From: Aphelenchoides besseyi
Lineage: Eukaryota; Nematoda; Chromadorea; Rhabditida; Aphelenchoididae
Length of the DNA: 64,000 nt
Reading direction: 5' to 3'
Assembly: GCA_024699855.1 (NCBI GenBank)
Contig: JAMPIQ010000001.1
Location: 868,001-932,000 of the forward strand
Part shown: piece after piece, positions 44,336-55,853 of the stretch
Layout of the letters: every line of letters begins with the position of its first letter
How positions within the stretch are numbered: position 1 is the stretch's first letter
Program-made: the position numbers and the translations under genes
Notes under the pieces: generated by a model
What the model saw: the letters and a program-made list of their open reading frames with translations, nothing else
What the model was told of the DNA's origin: nothing
The model's database searches: none

Positions 44336-45895
44336 ATGGCCACCAAAGACTTCAAAGACATTCTCGGCCAAGAGAGTCCTGCACCATCGAATGAACAGAA
44401 GTTGAAAGTTGGTCGAGTTAGTGGTCGGATTTATATGCTGTCATGTATCCGTGTGTATTCAGGCAATCAAGAAGGCCAAAAGGCCGAAGGGAATGAGTCG
44501 CGAAGTTTACAATCTTTTCGCTCATGGACCCAACGAAGGCGAATTGCACACCGTGAATCCGATCAAAGGAAAGTCGGGATACCAAATCATTCGGACGAAT
44601 GTAAGAATTATTCACATAGTTTCTGTAATTTTGATTTTCAGATCGCCTTTCGAAAGACTCGGCGTTGGAATTGGAAGCCGTTCGTTAACGAAGCTCGAAC
44701 CGATGGAGTTCAGTTTTGTCATTGGGAGCGAGAGGATCAGAAGATCGGCGAGCCGTATGTTTTTGCTCAATTCGATAAGGTAAATGTTTCTGTTTGTTTG
44801 GTTGAAAGTTGTGGCTTAGAAGAAAGTTTCTATTGTCAAATTCACGGACGCCGATTTCGATCGTCTTCTTCGACCGATCGCCGGAAAATGGACGTTGGAA
44901 GCAACTCGACATTTGTTGGAGGTTTGTGCCCGATTTGATTTGCGGTACGTAAACATCGTTTTTGTTCGTTGATTTCTCTGCCTTTTCAGTTGGATCATAA
45001 TTTTCGACCGTTTCGATCGAAAAGCTCATGGTCCCGAATTGACATTGGAGGATCTGAAAGAGTGGTATTACAAGCTATCCAACGCGATTAAACGCGATCA
45101 AACCACTGACGAAACTCCGTTCTTCTTTGATGCCGATCATGAGCGAAAGCGGAAAAAACAAATGGAGATCTTGTGGAATCGAACCGAAGAAGAGGTTTGA
45201 ATTCGCATCAGAAGTAAAAATTTGCGTTTAGATCAAGGAAGAAGAGACACTTCGAAATCAAATAAAACAATTGGAATCGAAACGAAAAGAAAGAGAGAAA
45301 CGAGCTCAGGAACTTCAGCGGCTAATCAACTCGAGCGAACGATCATCGATCTCACCAGAAACGTGAGTTTTTGCTTCAAACTTTTGTTGCCATTTTCGAT
45401 GTTCAGAAATGGAGCCATTGCTGCCGCTACAACTCAACATAACCGTCAGAATCGTCGAATTCAGAAGAACCGCAGTCATCAGTTGACAGCTCAGTTATTT
45501 GCGGTATGTACGTTGTAGTGTTATTTTAATTGATCTACGAACTTCAGACAGAAAACTCAACGAACTTGCGATTCTCCGAATTCCGTTCAGCCGGTCCTCA
45601 TTTGCGTAGTCAAGAAATGAAGTTGCCATCCAATGTTGGACAAAAGAAATTGAAAGCCATTGAGGCGGCAATAGACAAATGGAAACTGCGTTAGATTACT
45701 TCAATTTATATGCCCATTGATTCATTGGTTTCAGCTGTTGCACCTCACGCCTACGAAGAAGTCGTACGTGCATTCAACGAGTTCCGTACGAAAGTTGTTT
45801 TCGCTCAAGAACTTCGAAACACGTTGCATAGTACGGAACAGGACTTGGCGTCGATTCAACAGAAAGTACGGGAAACGAGCACCTCTCGAGCATGA
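44336..45895 (+). CDS. DMAP1: DMAP1 / SWC4, subunit of SRCAP and NuA4 chromatin complexes
   Basis: Nuclear SANT-like protein that tethers H2A.Z-exchange and histone-acetylation complexes. Nine exons: 44336-44416, 44463-44600, 44642-44779, 44820-44944, 44990-45194, 45232-45362, 45407-45503, 45548-45689, 45735-45895; 405 residues. Recognisable segments are IAFRKTRRWNWKPFVNEART, CHWERE, WTLEATRHLLEVCARFDLRW (SANT-like), FDADHERKRKKQMEILWNRT and the coiled-coil EEETLRNQIKQLESKRKERE. The C-terminal DMAP1 helix is VAPHAYEEVVRAFNEFRTK. The last intron starts GTTAG right after CTGC, so an unspliced reading would stop one codon later at 45691-45693; splicing restores the conserved C-terminus. Confidence 0.93.
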
Positions 45896-48063
45896 TCCTC
45901 ATTGTAGAGGTCGTTATTATGTTGCCGAATTAAACGGCTTGAGACTTTACTCTGTGGTTATCTTTAGAGTCTTCTTTTATGTTGCTGCTCTTCAATACGT
46001 GAGTGGTGAGATGAAAAGCCGATTTGCATTGGCCTACGAATGTGAGGCCGATTTCTTTGTCATCTGAACAGCAAGACCAAAAGTCGGAATTCTTCGTTTT
46101 CAAATTCAACACATTTTTCTCATTTGTTTATCCTCTTGACTTTTGGACTTAAAATGCGGAAAAACTAAAAATCCGAGGATCTTCGGACCATCAAACTCGA
46201 AACAATGTTTTTCCAATCCCGGCTGATTACCCCGAATCTTCAGTCGATGTTCATGCTGATCATTGGCGTATTATGAGATTACACTCAAGGAAGTTGTTTG
46301 CTTCGGCGAATGTACGAAATGACCTTATGATTTCGTGACAAGAAGAAAACACTTGGTACCCTAACTAAGTTTTTATTGAAAGCTCGAACAATAGTAATAG
46401 AAAATGACCATGTAAAACATCTTCATCAACAAACATATATACTCAACCGGATGTTTAGGGCCATGGAAACTAAAAACTGAAAAATTTTCTGAAAACGGAA
46501 GTTATCGAAAAAGTTCAACCATAACTCAACCGTGCACTTTCATCGTCTTCATCGACCAATTTGTCATTCAATAAACGGCTACGGTATTTGTATTGTCTAG
46601 TCAAGCAAAGGCATGAGCAGATTTTGGAATTTTTCATTAAAGTTCACTTTCAAACAGAGCTCTTGGTTCATCTGTTAAACGTCGGTTTATGGCTTTCGAA
46701 AGTTCCGCATGTTGAAAACAGATGGTCGAATTCATAACTCTTGGATCATGATATTTTCAAATGAGTTCACATATTTTGGATGATAAACTTTGATTTTGGA
46801 TGTTCTTTGCTGATCACCGTATATGCTACTCATCCGATATTTCTTGCAAATTTCCGTGCGAACTAGAGTTACTCGAACTACTCACGAACAATAAGAACGG
46901 TTGTTGAATTTGAGTTGTGAGCTTAATTTTATGTTCTTGAATCTCTAAAACTAGTGAGCAGCGGTGTTACTTTTAGCTCAAATTCGATTATAAACAAATT
47001 TAGATTCTGACCAATTGTTGGACTTGAAAACGTGTACGTAGTTCAAGAAGCGGGTAAATTAGCAACCAATTGATTTACACAAATTCGATTTGAATGGAAA
47101 TATGTTTGATCGAATACGTTTCATGTCCTTTTACACTGTAAAGATTGATGATCATTAGATGTTTTCGTGGTTCGTAACATTAGCCGGCTAATTAATCGGC
47201 CCAACTGTAAGCTTTACATTCCGTTGGAGTAGTTTTTTGGTGTGCGTGTCGTTCGTTGCACTTTTGTTTTGTTTTGCATTGCTATTTGATCTTTTGCCTC
47301 GAGCGTTCCGCTTTTTTGGCATCACATGTAAACGCCCAGACAATCCGATTTAGCGTGGATAACAACTCTCCTCACGATTCCTATCAACTAATGGAAACGA
47401 AAACGATATAAACAACGATTGCCTACTGAATGTTCATTTGGTCTTGGAGTTACAAAAAATGGACAATAATACACGCCCCTCAAACTACCGTACCAACCAA
47501 CGAAGGTCGAAGCGAAGTAGCCAGACAGTAAGATGACTCATTGAATGAGCTCATAACCCCACAAGACGCTGACCTCTTCGACTGCTAACGAGACAAATTC
47601 GCACCCACACCGCAAAATGCCAATGACCTCCGCCCACGCTTTTTGTTTTTTCGTGTCTTTGCGTGCGCGTCACTTTTGCGCCATTTCGAAATCGGCGCGG
47701 CCACAGAATGCGCCGCACAACAAAAAAATTTTTGCGCACTTGAAATCGCGACGATTAGTTTCCTCCAAGTCGCCTGTGCATCAGAGGTTTTTCCTCGAAA
47801 AACGGTACCTGACACGATCGGAGAGCCGTTTGGGAGTTTTTTCTTCGCGGCGCCCTTTGACCTCCGAACTCCCTCAGCCGCACAATACCGTACAGTTTAT
47901 CTCGTTGTGGCATCTGTTGAGAGTTACGGTAACGCTTGGAACCTAATGGCACGAAATTGGCACACACAACCTACGAACTCCGGAGCCGCAATAAGTAGTT
48001 TGTGTTGATTGGCAAATAAATCTTTGAATATTTCGAAACCTGATTAGTCATCAAAACAAATTT
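45896..48063. other. Gene-poor region
   Basis: No gene supported. The 47600-47850 part is rich in GGCGCC/GCGCG words resembling E2F half-sites, but without an obvious target gene. Confidence 0.45.
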
Positions 48064-48243
48064 TTATTGTTTGGCTTTTGGCTCGAATTCCGACACGTTG
48101 CTACGAAGGTCCTGTTGAAATGTGTTGCGCAAGTTGTTCGAAATGACCGTCTGGTGAGTCACGAAGATGCGTGAAGGATCGTAAGTTGTCACCTTAAAGA
48201 CGATTTTGGCGGGAACATTCACGGCGTTTCGCGCTTTGGGCAT
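48064..48243 (-). CDS. Possible 59-residue protein
   Basis: Minus-strand frame from ATG 48243 to TAA 48064-48066, starting MPKARNAVNVPAKIVFKVT and ending EPKAKQ. Its stop overlaps an AATAAA signal (minus strand), and its codons are richer in C/G third positions than the surrounding DNA. No family recognised; possibly the 3' exon of a longer gene. Confidence 0.3.
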   Translation of the reverse strand: MPKARNAVNVPAKIVFKVTTYDPSRIFVTHQTVISNNLRNTFQQDLRSNVSEFEPKAKQ

Positions 48244-49783
48244 CGTTCCAAGCAGATGCAAAAAAGAAAGTGACGATCGGAACGCTCAAACCGCTCGTGG
48301 AGGAAACTTGGCGCCACGCTTGGGAAACAATTGGTACAATTCCGTGACGCTATTTCGCAACAAATCAAAAAAAGATGACGTTAAGAAACAATCAAAGAGT
48401 ATAAATATGCAAACTTAGTTGAACATCAACTCATTTGTTTTTTTGAACTTATGATTCATCTTTTGAAACCCTTTTTCTTTGATCGCATGCTCTTGCTTAC
48501 TGTAAGCCATAGGGTTCGGTTAATGTTTTGTGTTTTATTGCCAATTGAACTTCTTACTCAGATGGTCAACAAGTTTACAACTGAAATCAACTTTTGGACT
48601 CAATTTGTCGTATTCATTATATGATCTCTTTTTGGCTGAATAGAATTGTCTTTATTGCTAAATTCGATTTGATATTGTTCAATTGCGAAGATCAATCATG
48701 AAGTTTGTTTGTTGAAAATGAACGACTGTAACCAAAAATGCAACATTTTATCGTGAGATGCTTGTCACACATAAGCATTGCGTGCGGTTCTTGAACTTTG
48801 CATGATCACGCTTTTCAAGCGGCTAAAACTGAATCTCCGCACTATAAGACCAGGCCAAAAGTTTGTGTCGAGTCAATAGCTGTTACTGTGCTTCTACGAA
48901 CTAGGTTGTTTGTTTGCTCGGTTTGGAATGTTCTATTGATTCTCGAGTGTGTTGGGTTGATACAAGTAGTGGGTTAATCACTCGAACGGTACATCTGTTT
49001 GCTCGTCTTCAGCTCAAGGCCAATCCGCAGACGAGCGAACTGTTTTGTTTGTTCCGCTTTTGTGGGGCGGGAGCGAATGTCAACCCATTTAACAACAATC
49101 GATAACACTGAGCACGTTTGGGTTAATTGAGTTGTTTGCAATGAAAACGTGCTGATTCGATCTCGTCTGAGGTTTGCATTCCAATCGCAGATATCGATCT
49201 AATTGTTCCATGACAACAGACGTCCATTAACTGTTTCAGTGGTCACAAATTTAGTTATCGAATGACGATTGCTAATTCGATTGTCTTTTCTATGCCTTTG
49301 TGTCGCCTTTTTATCTCTGCATCGATGTTATGCTTGGGAGGACTTGGGGTTTCCGATTTTGCTCATTGATTCAATGAACTTGTTTTTTCATCCAAGGATC
49401 GAGATCGTTTGTTCTGTCGATTTGAGAGATTAAACACATGGACTGCAGGTTTATACTTTCGACTACCGTATCGTGAATATTTCCAGATGTTGTTTCAAAA
49501 ACAAACGACGAATGAGAAGCAGAGAATTGATGTTCCATTTGAGTTGTTTTTCTCGAACGATCCTCGCGGCCTTTGGTCTTAAATGTTTTTGCATTATCCA
49601 CATATTATTTCTTTTGTTTTTGACGCCGAATACTTCGATTCGGAGGGCGGACATCAAAGTGGGCGGAGCCGAAACATTTCCAATGGCGACTCGCCACTTT
49701 CGCACGCCAACGGGATTTGCGACGGAAGAGATCAGCCGTGTAGAATCGCCGGAGAGGCGGAGCGAACCACCGCAATGAACAAA
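48244..49783. other. Gene-poor region
   Basis: No gene recognised. A TATAAATA word at 48400-48407 (plus strand) has no supported transcript downstream. Confidence 0.4.
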
Positions 49784-49830
49784 CGAAAGTCCTGACTTTC
49801 GCTCTTTATCTCAATATAAAAGGACTTTCG
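49784..49830 (+). promoter_or_regulatory. Candidate promoter: 18-nt palindrome, TATA box, repeated GACTTTCG
   Basis: CGAAAGTC-CT-GACTTTCG (49784-49801) is a perfect dyad with a two-base centre. TATAAAAGG follows at 49815-49823 and a third GACTTTCG at 49823-49830. Spacing looks like a dimeric factor site ahead of a core promoter. The nearest plus-strand start is 49900. Confidence 0.4.
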
Positions 49831-49899
49831 TTGAATGCCGCTCCAAAAACCGTCCGATCTCACGTCCGAAAATTTGGAGGCGGAGAGAAAGTTCGTTTG

Positions 49900-50373
49900 A
49901 TGCCAAACCCATTACTCGACCGCCTATTTCCAGCGATGTTGTTCATTGCACTTTTCACTCTCGATCCACTCGTTTGGTCGACTTGGTTCGTCGATTACTG
50001 TACTTCCGGTTCATTTGGCTGCGTCCACGAACGGACGTCGCCATTTACTGTAGAATTTAAGGTTACCTCCGATTTTGTCTCTTCCTCACTACTTTGGAAT
50101 GGTGGTCCTTGGTGCGAGCGATTTTTTTTGTTTGCGCGCTGCAGTTGCGTCGACACTCTAAATCAGCGGAATCGGGCCTGAATGGCACAGAAATTTGGCG
50201 GCTCGTCATTACCACGCTTTCCTCTTCGGGGTGGGCACTTTCGCCGGCAGCTCAACTTGATGCGTGCGTTTGTTGTCATTTCCATCTTCTACACAAACTC
50301 GCGCTCCGCCCTTCTTGCCGCCCAGACGTTTTTTGTTGCAACACACTCGGAAACATTGCGGTTTTTCGCGTAA
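49900..50373 (+). CDS. Possible small membrane protein, claudin-like
   Basis: Exon 49900-50061 (MPNPLLDRLFPAMLFIALFT, then WSTWFVDYCTSGSFGCVHE) can join 50251-50373 through GTTACC...CCGGCAG in phase, giving 94 residues with a second hydrophobic stretch LMRAFVVISIFYT. A helix, an aromatic cysteine-bearing loop and a second helix recall the first half of claudin/PMP22-type proteins. The TATA-type promoter just upstream adds some support. The donor is weak and no third or fourth helix was found, so this may be a fragment or wrong. Confidence 0.25.
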
Positions 50374-50730
50374 AATGGCGCCAAAAATTGTCAATGGATG
50401 GAGAGTGGAACGTGGAAATCGCGCCAAAAAAGGGGCGGAGTCGGGGAGTCGAAACACACGCAAATAATTGCGATGATGGTTTGGCGCAGTTCCCAGTTTT
50501 TAATGTCGTCGGATGCGCCGTGACTTTCCGTTTCAGGTTTAACGGTTTGCGTTCAATTCAATAGTTGCGCCACGCAGTGGTCATTTGTATGCGTAGGGGG
50601 TTTTGCGTGAAAGTTTGCGTTTTCATACGTGCGTGTTGAACTTGCGCATTTCGAAATCGACTTCTGTAATTTCGCGTATTTCAGTTTGCTCAACTTCACG
50701 TTAAAAAAATTTATTGTGCACTCATCAAAC

Positions 50731-51084
50731 ATGCAGTTCAACAGTAGTTTTTTTGCTTCAACACTGTTGGTCATCATCACGATATCAGCGTTAAATGTCG
50801 AAGCTCGACATCGAAGACATCACAAAAGAGGTAAGTACTTTCGATTCTATAACTACGTATTAGATTGGTTTGTGAAGAACGGTTTTTAATCTCCTGTTGT
50901 TTCAGCTCTTGTTGATGATTACGATTATCGGGACTCAACCGATTATACGGGAGGTGTTTTTGTTGACAGTGTGCCAATGAAAACGACAACCGAATCCAAA
51001 CACCTTCGCGAGCACCAGAAGACGAATCGTTTCCCCAAACTACGACGATTCTATGCCGACAATTCTGATCGTTTCTTCCACTGA
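50731..51084 (+). CDS. Secreted small protein or propeptide, 92 residues
   Basis: Two exons, 50731-50830 and 50906-51084, in phase. A clear signal peptide (FFASTLLVIITISALNVEA) is followed by a basic HRRHHKR cluster, a likely furin-type cleavage site that would release a mature piece starting ALVDDYDYRDSTDYTGG. The rest is hydrophilic, with no cysteine and a C-terminal KLRRFYADNSDRFFH. It resembles a neuropeptide-like or cuticle-associated precursor in layout, but I recognise no family. A short stem (ATGCTCA...TGAGCAT) follows the stop at 51085-51105. Confidence 0.6.
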
Positions 51085-51105
51085 ATGCTCATTGTCAGTG
51101 AGCAT

Positions 51106-54100
51106 CCGAATCGATGAACGAGTCGCAGACATCGAAAAGAAGATGCGCTTTGAGAAGATGAATCCATGATAATGACGCGATCTCATCTCTCCTTCGACAG
51201 GATCAACCGGTTTCGTTCTCTTGACACATCGCAGTTCGTTTATTCGCCGAGTTTGTTCGTGCAAAAGAATCTGATCTTCGATAATTCTTTCTCATCATTT
51301 CCGCTCATTGCCTTTCAATCGTGTTACAGCTCGCAGTAAGTGCCGTTTGCGTAGATACCTTGGTAGTAATTAACGCGCGTTTATCTGTAAATACCTGTTC
51401 TTACTGTTAGCATAATCACTTAGCTATTCCTAATAGTTCATCATAGAGAAAGAGTTTATGTTGTAGATCGATCAGCCCAACTTGTTCTTTCCGTTCATCC
51501 ACAACACCAAAAAACGTTCAATTGCAAGCTTTATCACCTCGATCTCACAGTGCCTTAAACGACGTATTGCCGCAACTAACTTATTTCCGTGTTACATACT
51601 CATTTTGCCTATATCCACTTTCAAAGCGCCTTTTCCTAGACTTTTTGGGTCACAACCGTTGATCTCAACATTTGTGAGTTTTTAGAATTTTGTTTAGTCA
51701 TCGAACCGAACGTCTTTCGGTTTTCATATCCCGCAATCCTTTCAACTACCCAAACAAACTTTGTTCTCTTTCACTAGGTTGTTACAGCAATAAGATGCTC
51801 AAATTTCTTTCTACACACGTAAATAAACAAACAAACAAATATATGCGAGTCTTCAATTAACAGTTGAAATTCCGATCAACAAGAATCGAATAGTCAATAT
51901 CGTAATCTTCAATCGGAGCATCAGAAGTTCCTCATTCCGAAATATACCGGGAATATGTTTTGATCGCGAACACGTGGTTTTCTAGTCGAGTTTCGGTTGC
52001 TCATTGGCACGAATCCAATTCGTTTGCTCCGCCTGTTGATCACGCGCAGCGATTGGCGAGAAAGTGAAAGTTTGACGTCGATTTTTCCTGTTTTCTTCTC
52101 TTTTACTGTAAGAACTATGATGCGATAACACTTGTGTTGACGATCGGAATTCCGAAGATTTCGAAAATGTTTGTGTGAAAAGAGAATCAGAACGATTAGT
52201 CAGTTGCGTACGATTTGCTATACGACCAGTGGTTTCTACCATCGATCACCCAAAAACGTTCACGTTTGCTTCGAGACGAAGGCCGTTGTGCGGCGATTGG
52301 TTGAACGTGTTTCAAAAGTTGAATAACAAAAACACGCGACAAAACAACCGAAATTAAACGTAACAAGTTCGCAAACTGGTCACACGCATCGGTGTTGAGT
52401 GAGCGAGAGAAGTGTGTAACATCTTCACCCCACACGAAGAGAGAACTTCTGGCGCCTCATGATGGTCAAATGTTGAAGCGCGAAAATGATCCTGTTCGGA
52501 GTTGTTGGCGTTTTCCGACGGCCAATCACGCGATTTGGGAATTTGCGCGCTTGTTTCCGATGACCTCCAGACTCCCGACGTGTCGCTGTTGGCGGAACAG
52601 AAAGCAAACAGTGGAAAAACGTTGGGCAACGGAATCTAATTTTGGTGTTCAAATGGCGCGTTTGATTATCAGTTTTTGCGAGAACTAATCCGAAAACTCC
52701 AATTGACATTTGGAAAAGCTCGAGCCGCTTCTGGGAGCATCCGGTTTGACAAACTTCAATTCGAAAATTCACGTTTCTCAATGGTCAGAGGTGTCGGCAA
52801 ACGAACGTCAACGGTCATTTCCGGTGCCCGCCAAAAACGGACGCTTTTCGTCACTTGGTTATTAGCAATTACGATTAAACGCTTAAGCTGTTCAAGAAGG
52901 CTATTTCGTTTGTTGCGTCATTTACCGTTGTCGTATCGTGCGGTGCTCGTTGGATGTTGCACTCGAATGTTTTCGTTGGCAAATACGTCGAGTCGACTGT
53001 CAAAATCAACACAAACATTCAACGAGCGATTGAATTGCAAAATTTTCGACATCAAAGAACCCAAATTGTTCCCGTGGAGCGTTGTGCCATTGGCGTGTCT
53101 GTTGCGCAGTTTGAATTGCCAAGCGAATTCTTTGACATTGTTGTCAAAACCGTTTAGTCAGAAACGGTCGTTCGATTTGCTCATCAAATTATGACGCCGA
53201 AAACCCACTCATTTTCCAGAAGTTTGCACGTCCTGGTATTGTTTTCGATTGGCAATCAATTCGAATTAAGAAGCCGAGAAAACGAAACCATTCACGGTCT
53301 GTTCCCAATGAGCTGTTCACTGTTCCTTTCTGTTAACTCGGTGCTCTTTCCTTTTCTGTCCTTGAAATTTCACTTGAACAAACGCTTTGACACTCTCAAC
53401 TTGCAAATCGAATTCAATTACCGAGTTTTACTCATCGAGAACGTCGACAACAAACGTCTAATCAAACGGCAAATTCGCACGCTAAAACATCATAAATCGA
53501 TCTCTTTAAAAATACACGAATGGCGATCAAGGACGTTGCCGTAAAAAACGACAAAAAGCCCACTGACCGTTTCTGTAGAGTTCTTCTTGTTCAGCCAATG
53601 TTGCATTTCAAGTGCCTTCAAAAACACGACTTTGAGATGTTTGGGAAACTAGAAACGATCTAGTTACTTAGACCAACAAATCTTCCTTCTTAGTCTCTTC
53701 TTTTCTTTGTACCAGTGGATAAGATCAATGCGGATTCGGAACGTCAATACCCGAATTTGTTGAGTATTTACGTATTTTGATTAGCAAACGTACCGTTTGG
53801 TACCGTTTTTCGAGCCCGATTATCGTCATATTTTCCGATTAGAAACGTTGAAAACACGACGGCAAAAGACAAAACAAGAAGCTGTCGAAAAATTTGGGAT
53901 TAAGAATCGTATTTTACGGGTTTTGTCTTTCAGGCTCCGAAATCCTCCGGAAGCTGATCTCCGATTGGTTGACCGGTCGGCTCACGAACTCTATGGAGCG
54001 GATCGTACGAGTTCGAATACAAGAACTCGGTGTATTAGCAGGTTCTTATAACACTTCCTCGTCGAGCCTCTATTGACAAAACAATACCAATTGACCTGTG

Positions 54101-55526
54101 AGCATTGGCCTCTTCGGAAGGATGATCGTTGCACTGTTCGATGGGAAAGCGAAAATATGTTTTCGATCTCACAAATTAGCGAAAAACACTTTGCGTTGCC
54201 AAATAAGCAAAACGCTGCGGAGGCCAAAGTTTGATCGACGTTATTCAGACAACAAACATCGGAGAGTGAGGAATTCGAACTGTTTTGCAAGATCCCCGTT
54301 TGATTAAGCCGCCGAGAATCCAAACAAATCGGCTTTGGGCCGAAATTAATTTTGGAATTTGCCTCTGGAGTTTCTACTTTCTCTCTTAAAAATTTCTTTA
54401 ATCCACGAAAACGATCATACTAAAAGCTTTGTATGGTTATTGTCCTTATGTATAAAAAACATCCCACTCCAATTCACGTGGCTTCGCAACGATCTGATCG
54501 TTGGAATTTCCGCTAAACGATCTTCGCCCTCGACAAGCGGCTTTAAAACATAAACGAAAACATAAAGAAATGTTCGGGAGTTGCGGCGTTTGAGGATTGC
54601 GAAAATATGACTGAAATAAGTTCAAGCCACCCACTGGAAAGTTCGATTGAAATCGTTGATTTGCTTAATGGCTTAACTTCGATAGGCTCTGATAGAGCGG
54701 ATGAAATCTGCCGCAACTAATCTCTCAATTGATTGTTTGGTGCGTGTAAGTGTTCGACGGTGGGAAAAGTCGGTACTGAACGAGACGATGTGGATTGAGA
54801 ATCGGATTGATGACAGAGAAATCCAGTTGACAATCTAAATTGGTCGTCTGCAGAAATCACTTGCGGACGTTGAACCGCACCGGCTATTCACGCGTAATCT
54901 TGGTGCTGGACGTCTGGAGAGTCGACTGTCACCATCTTGTACCGGCGACTCGAACGGCGGATCGAGAACGGTAAAGCAGATTGAGCAGCGAGCCATGATC
55001 CGGTATTACGTCGTGAATATGTCTTGCAGAAAAGCAGATGTACCAGTCAAAGCAAGAACCTGCAACGAATCCGCTCGTTGACGGTTTTGCACCGGACCGC
55101 AAAGGCCAAGCCGCTTATGTCACAGAGTTTTGACGTTGATATGAACTCGTTAATGAACAGAACCTTCTACCTGTGTTGGCCAAATAATCGGACCTAGCGA
55201 GATAACATTGGGATCACCCATGTAAAACGCATTGGCTTCAATATAAACTCAAACTCTGATCGTTTAAGAAGGAAGCACGAGCGTTGATCTTAAGCGAATA
55301 TGATTCGAAAATCTTTGGGTTCTTTTCTGTTTCCGAAACAACCGCCGATCAAAAGTTATAGTTTACGTCAACGCGAATTGACGTCCGAAAACTACAATGC
55401 ACGAGTTCGGTTACAAAACTCTTTTTGCAAGAAAGTTTGTGATCGAAAGTCCAAGGTATTTGGAACAATCGGTTACAAATGTTGACTGTAAAATTGAAGG
55501 CCAACCAGAATCAGCGTTAGTGTTTT
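51106..55526. other. Gene-poor region
   Basis: No supported gene. A frame at 55300-55485 (MIRKSLGSFLFPKQPPIKSY, donor-like GTATTT after KSK) could be an orphan exon. An AAAC microsatellite-like tract sits near 51820-51840. Confidence 0.4.
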
Positions 55527-55853
55527 TTATGAACTTCGACTGTCAGTTTGAATTCCGTTTGGAGTAATGAAACGGGAAATCGGAGAAGTTGAGTGGTTAG
55601 TGATCGTTGGATTCTTTTGTTCAGGTGGAATCTGACTGTTTGAAGCCTTAACTTTGACCATTAGTTGATCAGCAACCGTCAAGCACAACAGAAGCGTGAG
55701 AACGATTGTTGTTTTTATTGTCGGCTCGTCTTTTCTGTCACGACTGGCCGTCGAGCGAAGTGACGTAGAAGCGGAAAAAGAAGCGCGAAGACGGAAATTA
55801 CACGAATGAACTCGCAAAGAAAACCCAGCCGAAAATAACCTTGTGGTTTCCAT
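55527..55853 (-). CDS. Possible small membrane or secreted protein, 108 residues
   Basis: Uninterrupted minus-strand frame with one strong hydrophobic segment in the middle (TIKTTIVLTLLLCLTVADQL) followed by a hydrophilic, S/T/N-rich C-terminus with possible N-glycosylation sites (NHST). It could be a type II membrane protein, or a signal peptide preceded by non-coding leader. No homology recognised. Confidence 0.22.
   Translation of the reverse strand: METTRLFSAGFSLRVHSCNFRLRASFSASTSLRSTASRDRKDEPTIKTTIVLTLLLCLTVADQLMVKVKASNSQIPPEQKNPTITNHSTSPISRFITPNGIQTDSRSS

Noticed and set aside
47585..48008. Overlapping frames of 76-121 codons on both strands in a GC-richer patch
   Set aside because: Stop-poor because of local CG-rich words; no consistent coding signal on either strand.
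52676..53194. 172-codon plus-strand frame
   Set aside because: Composition looks random, with no motif, no splice signals and no start context.
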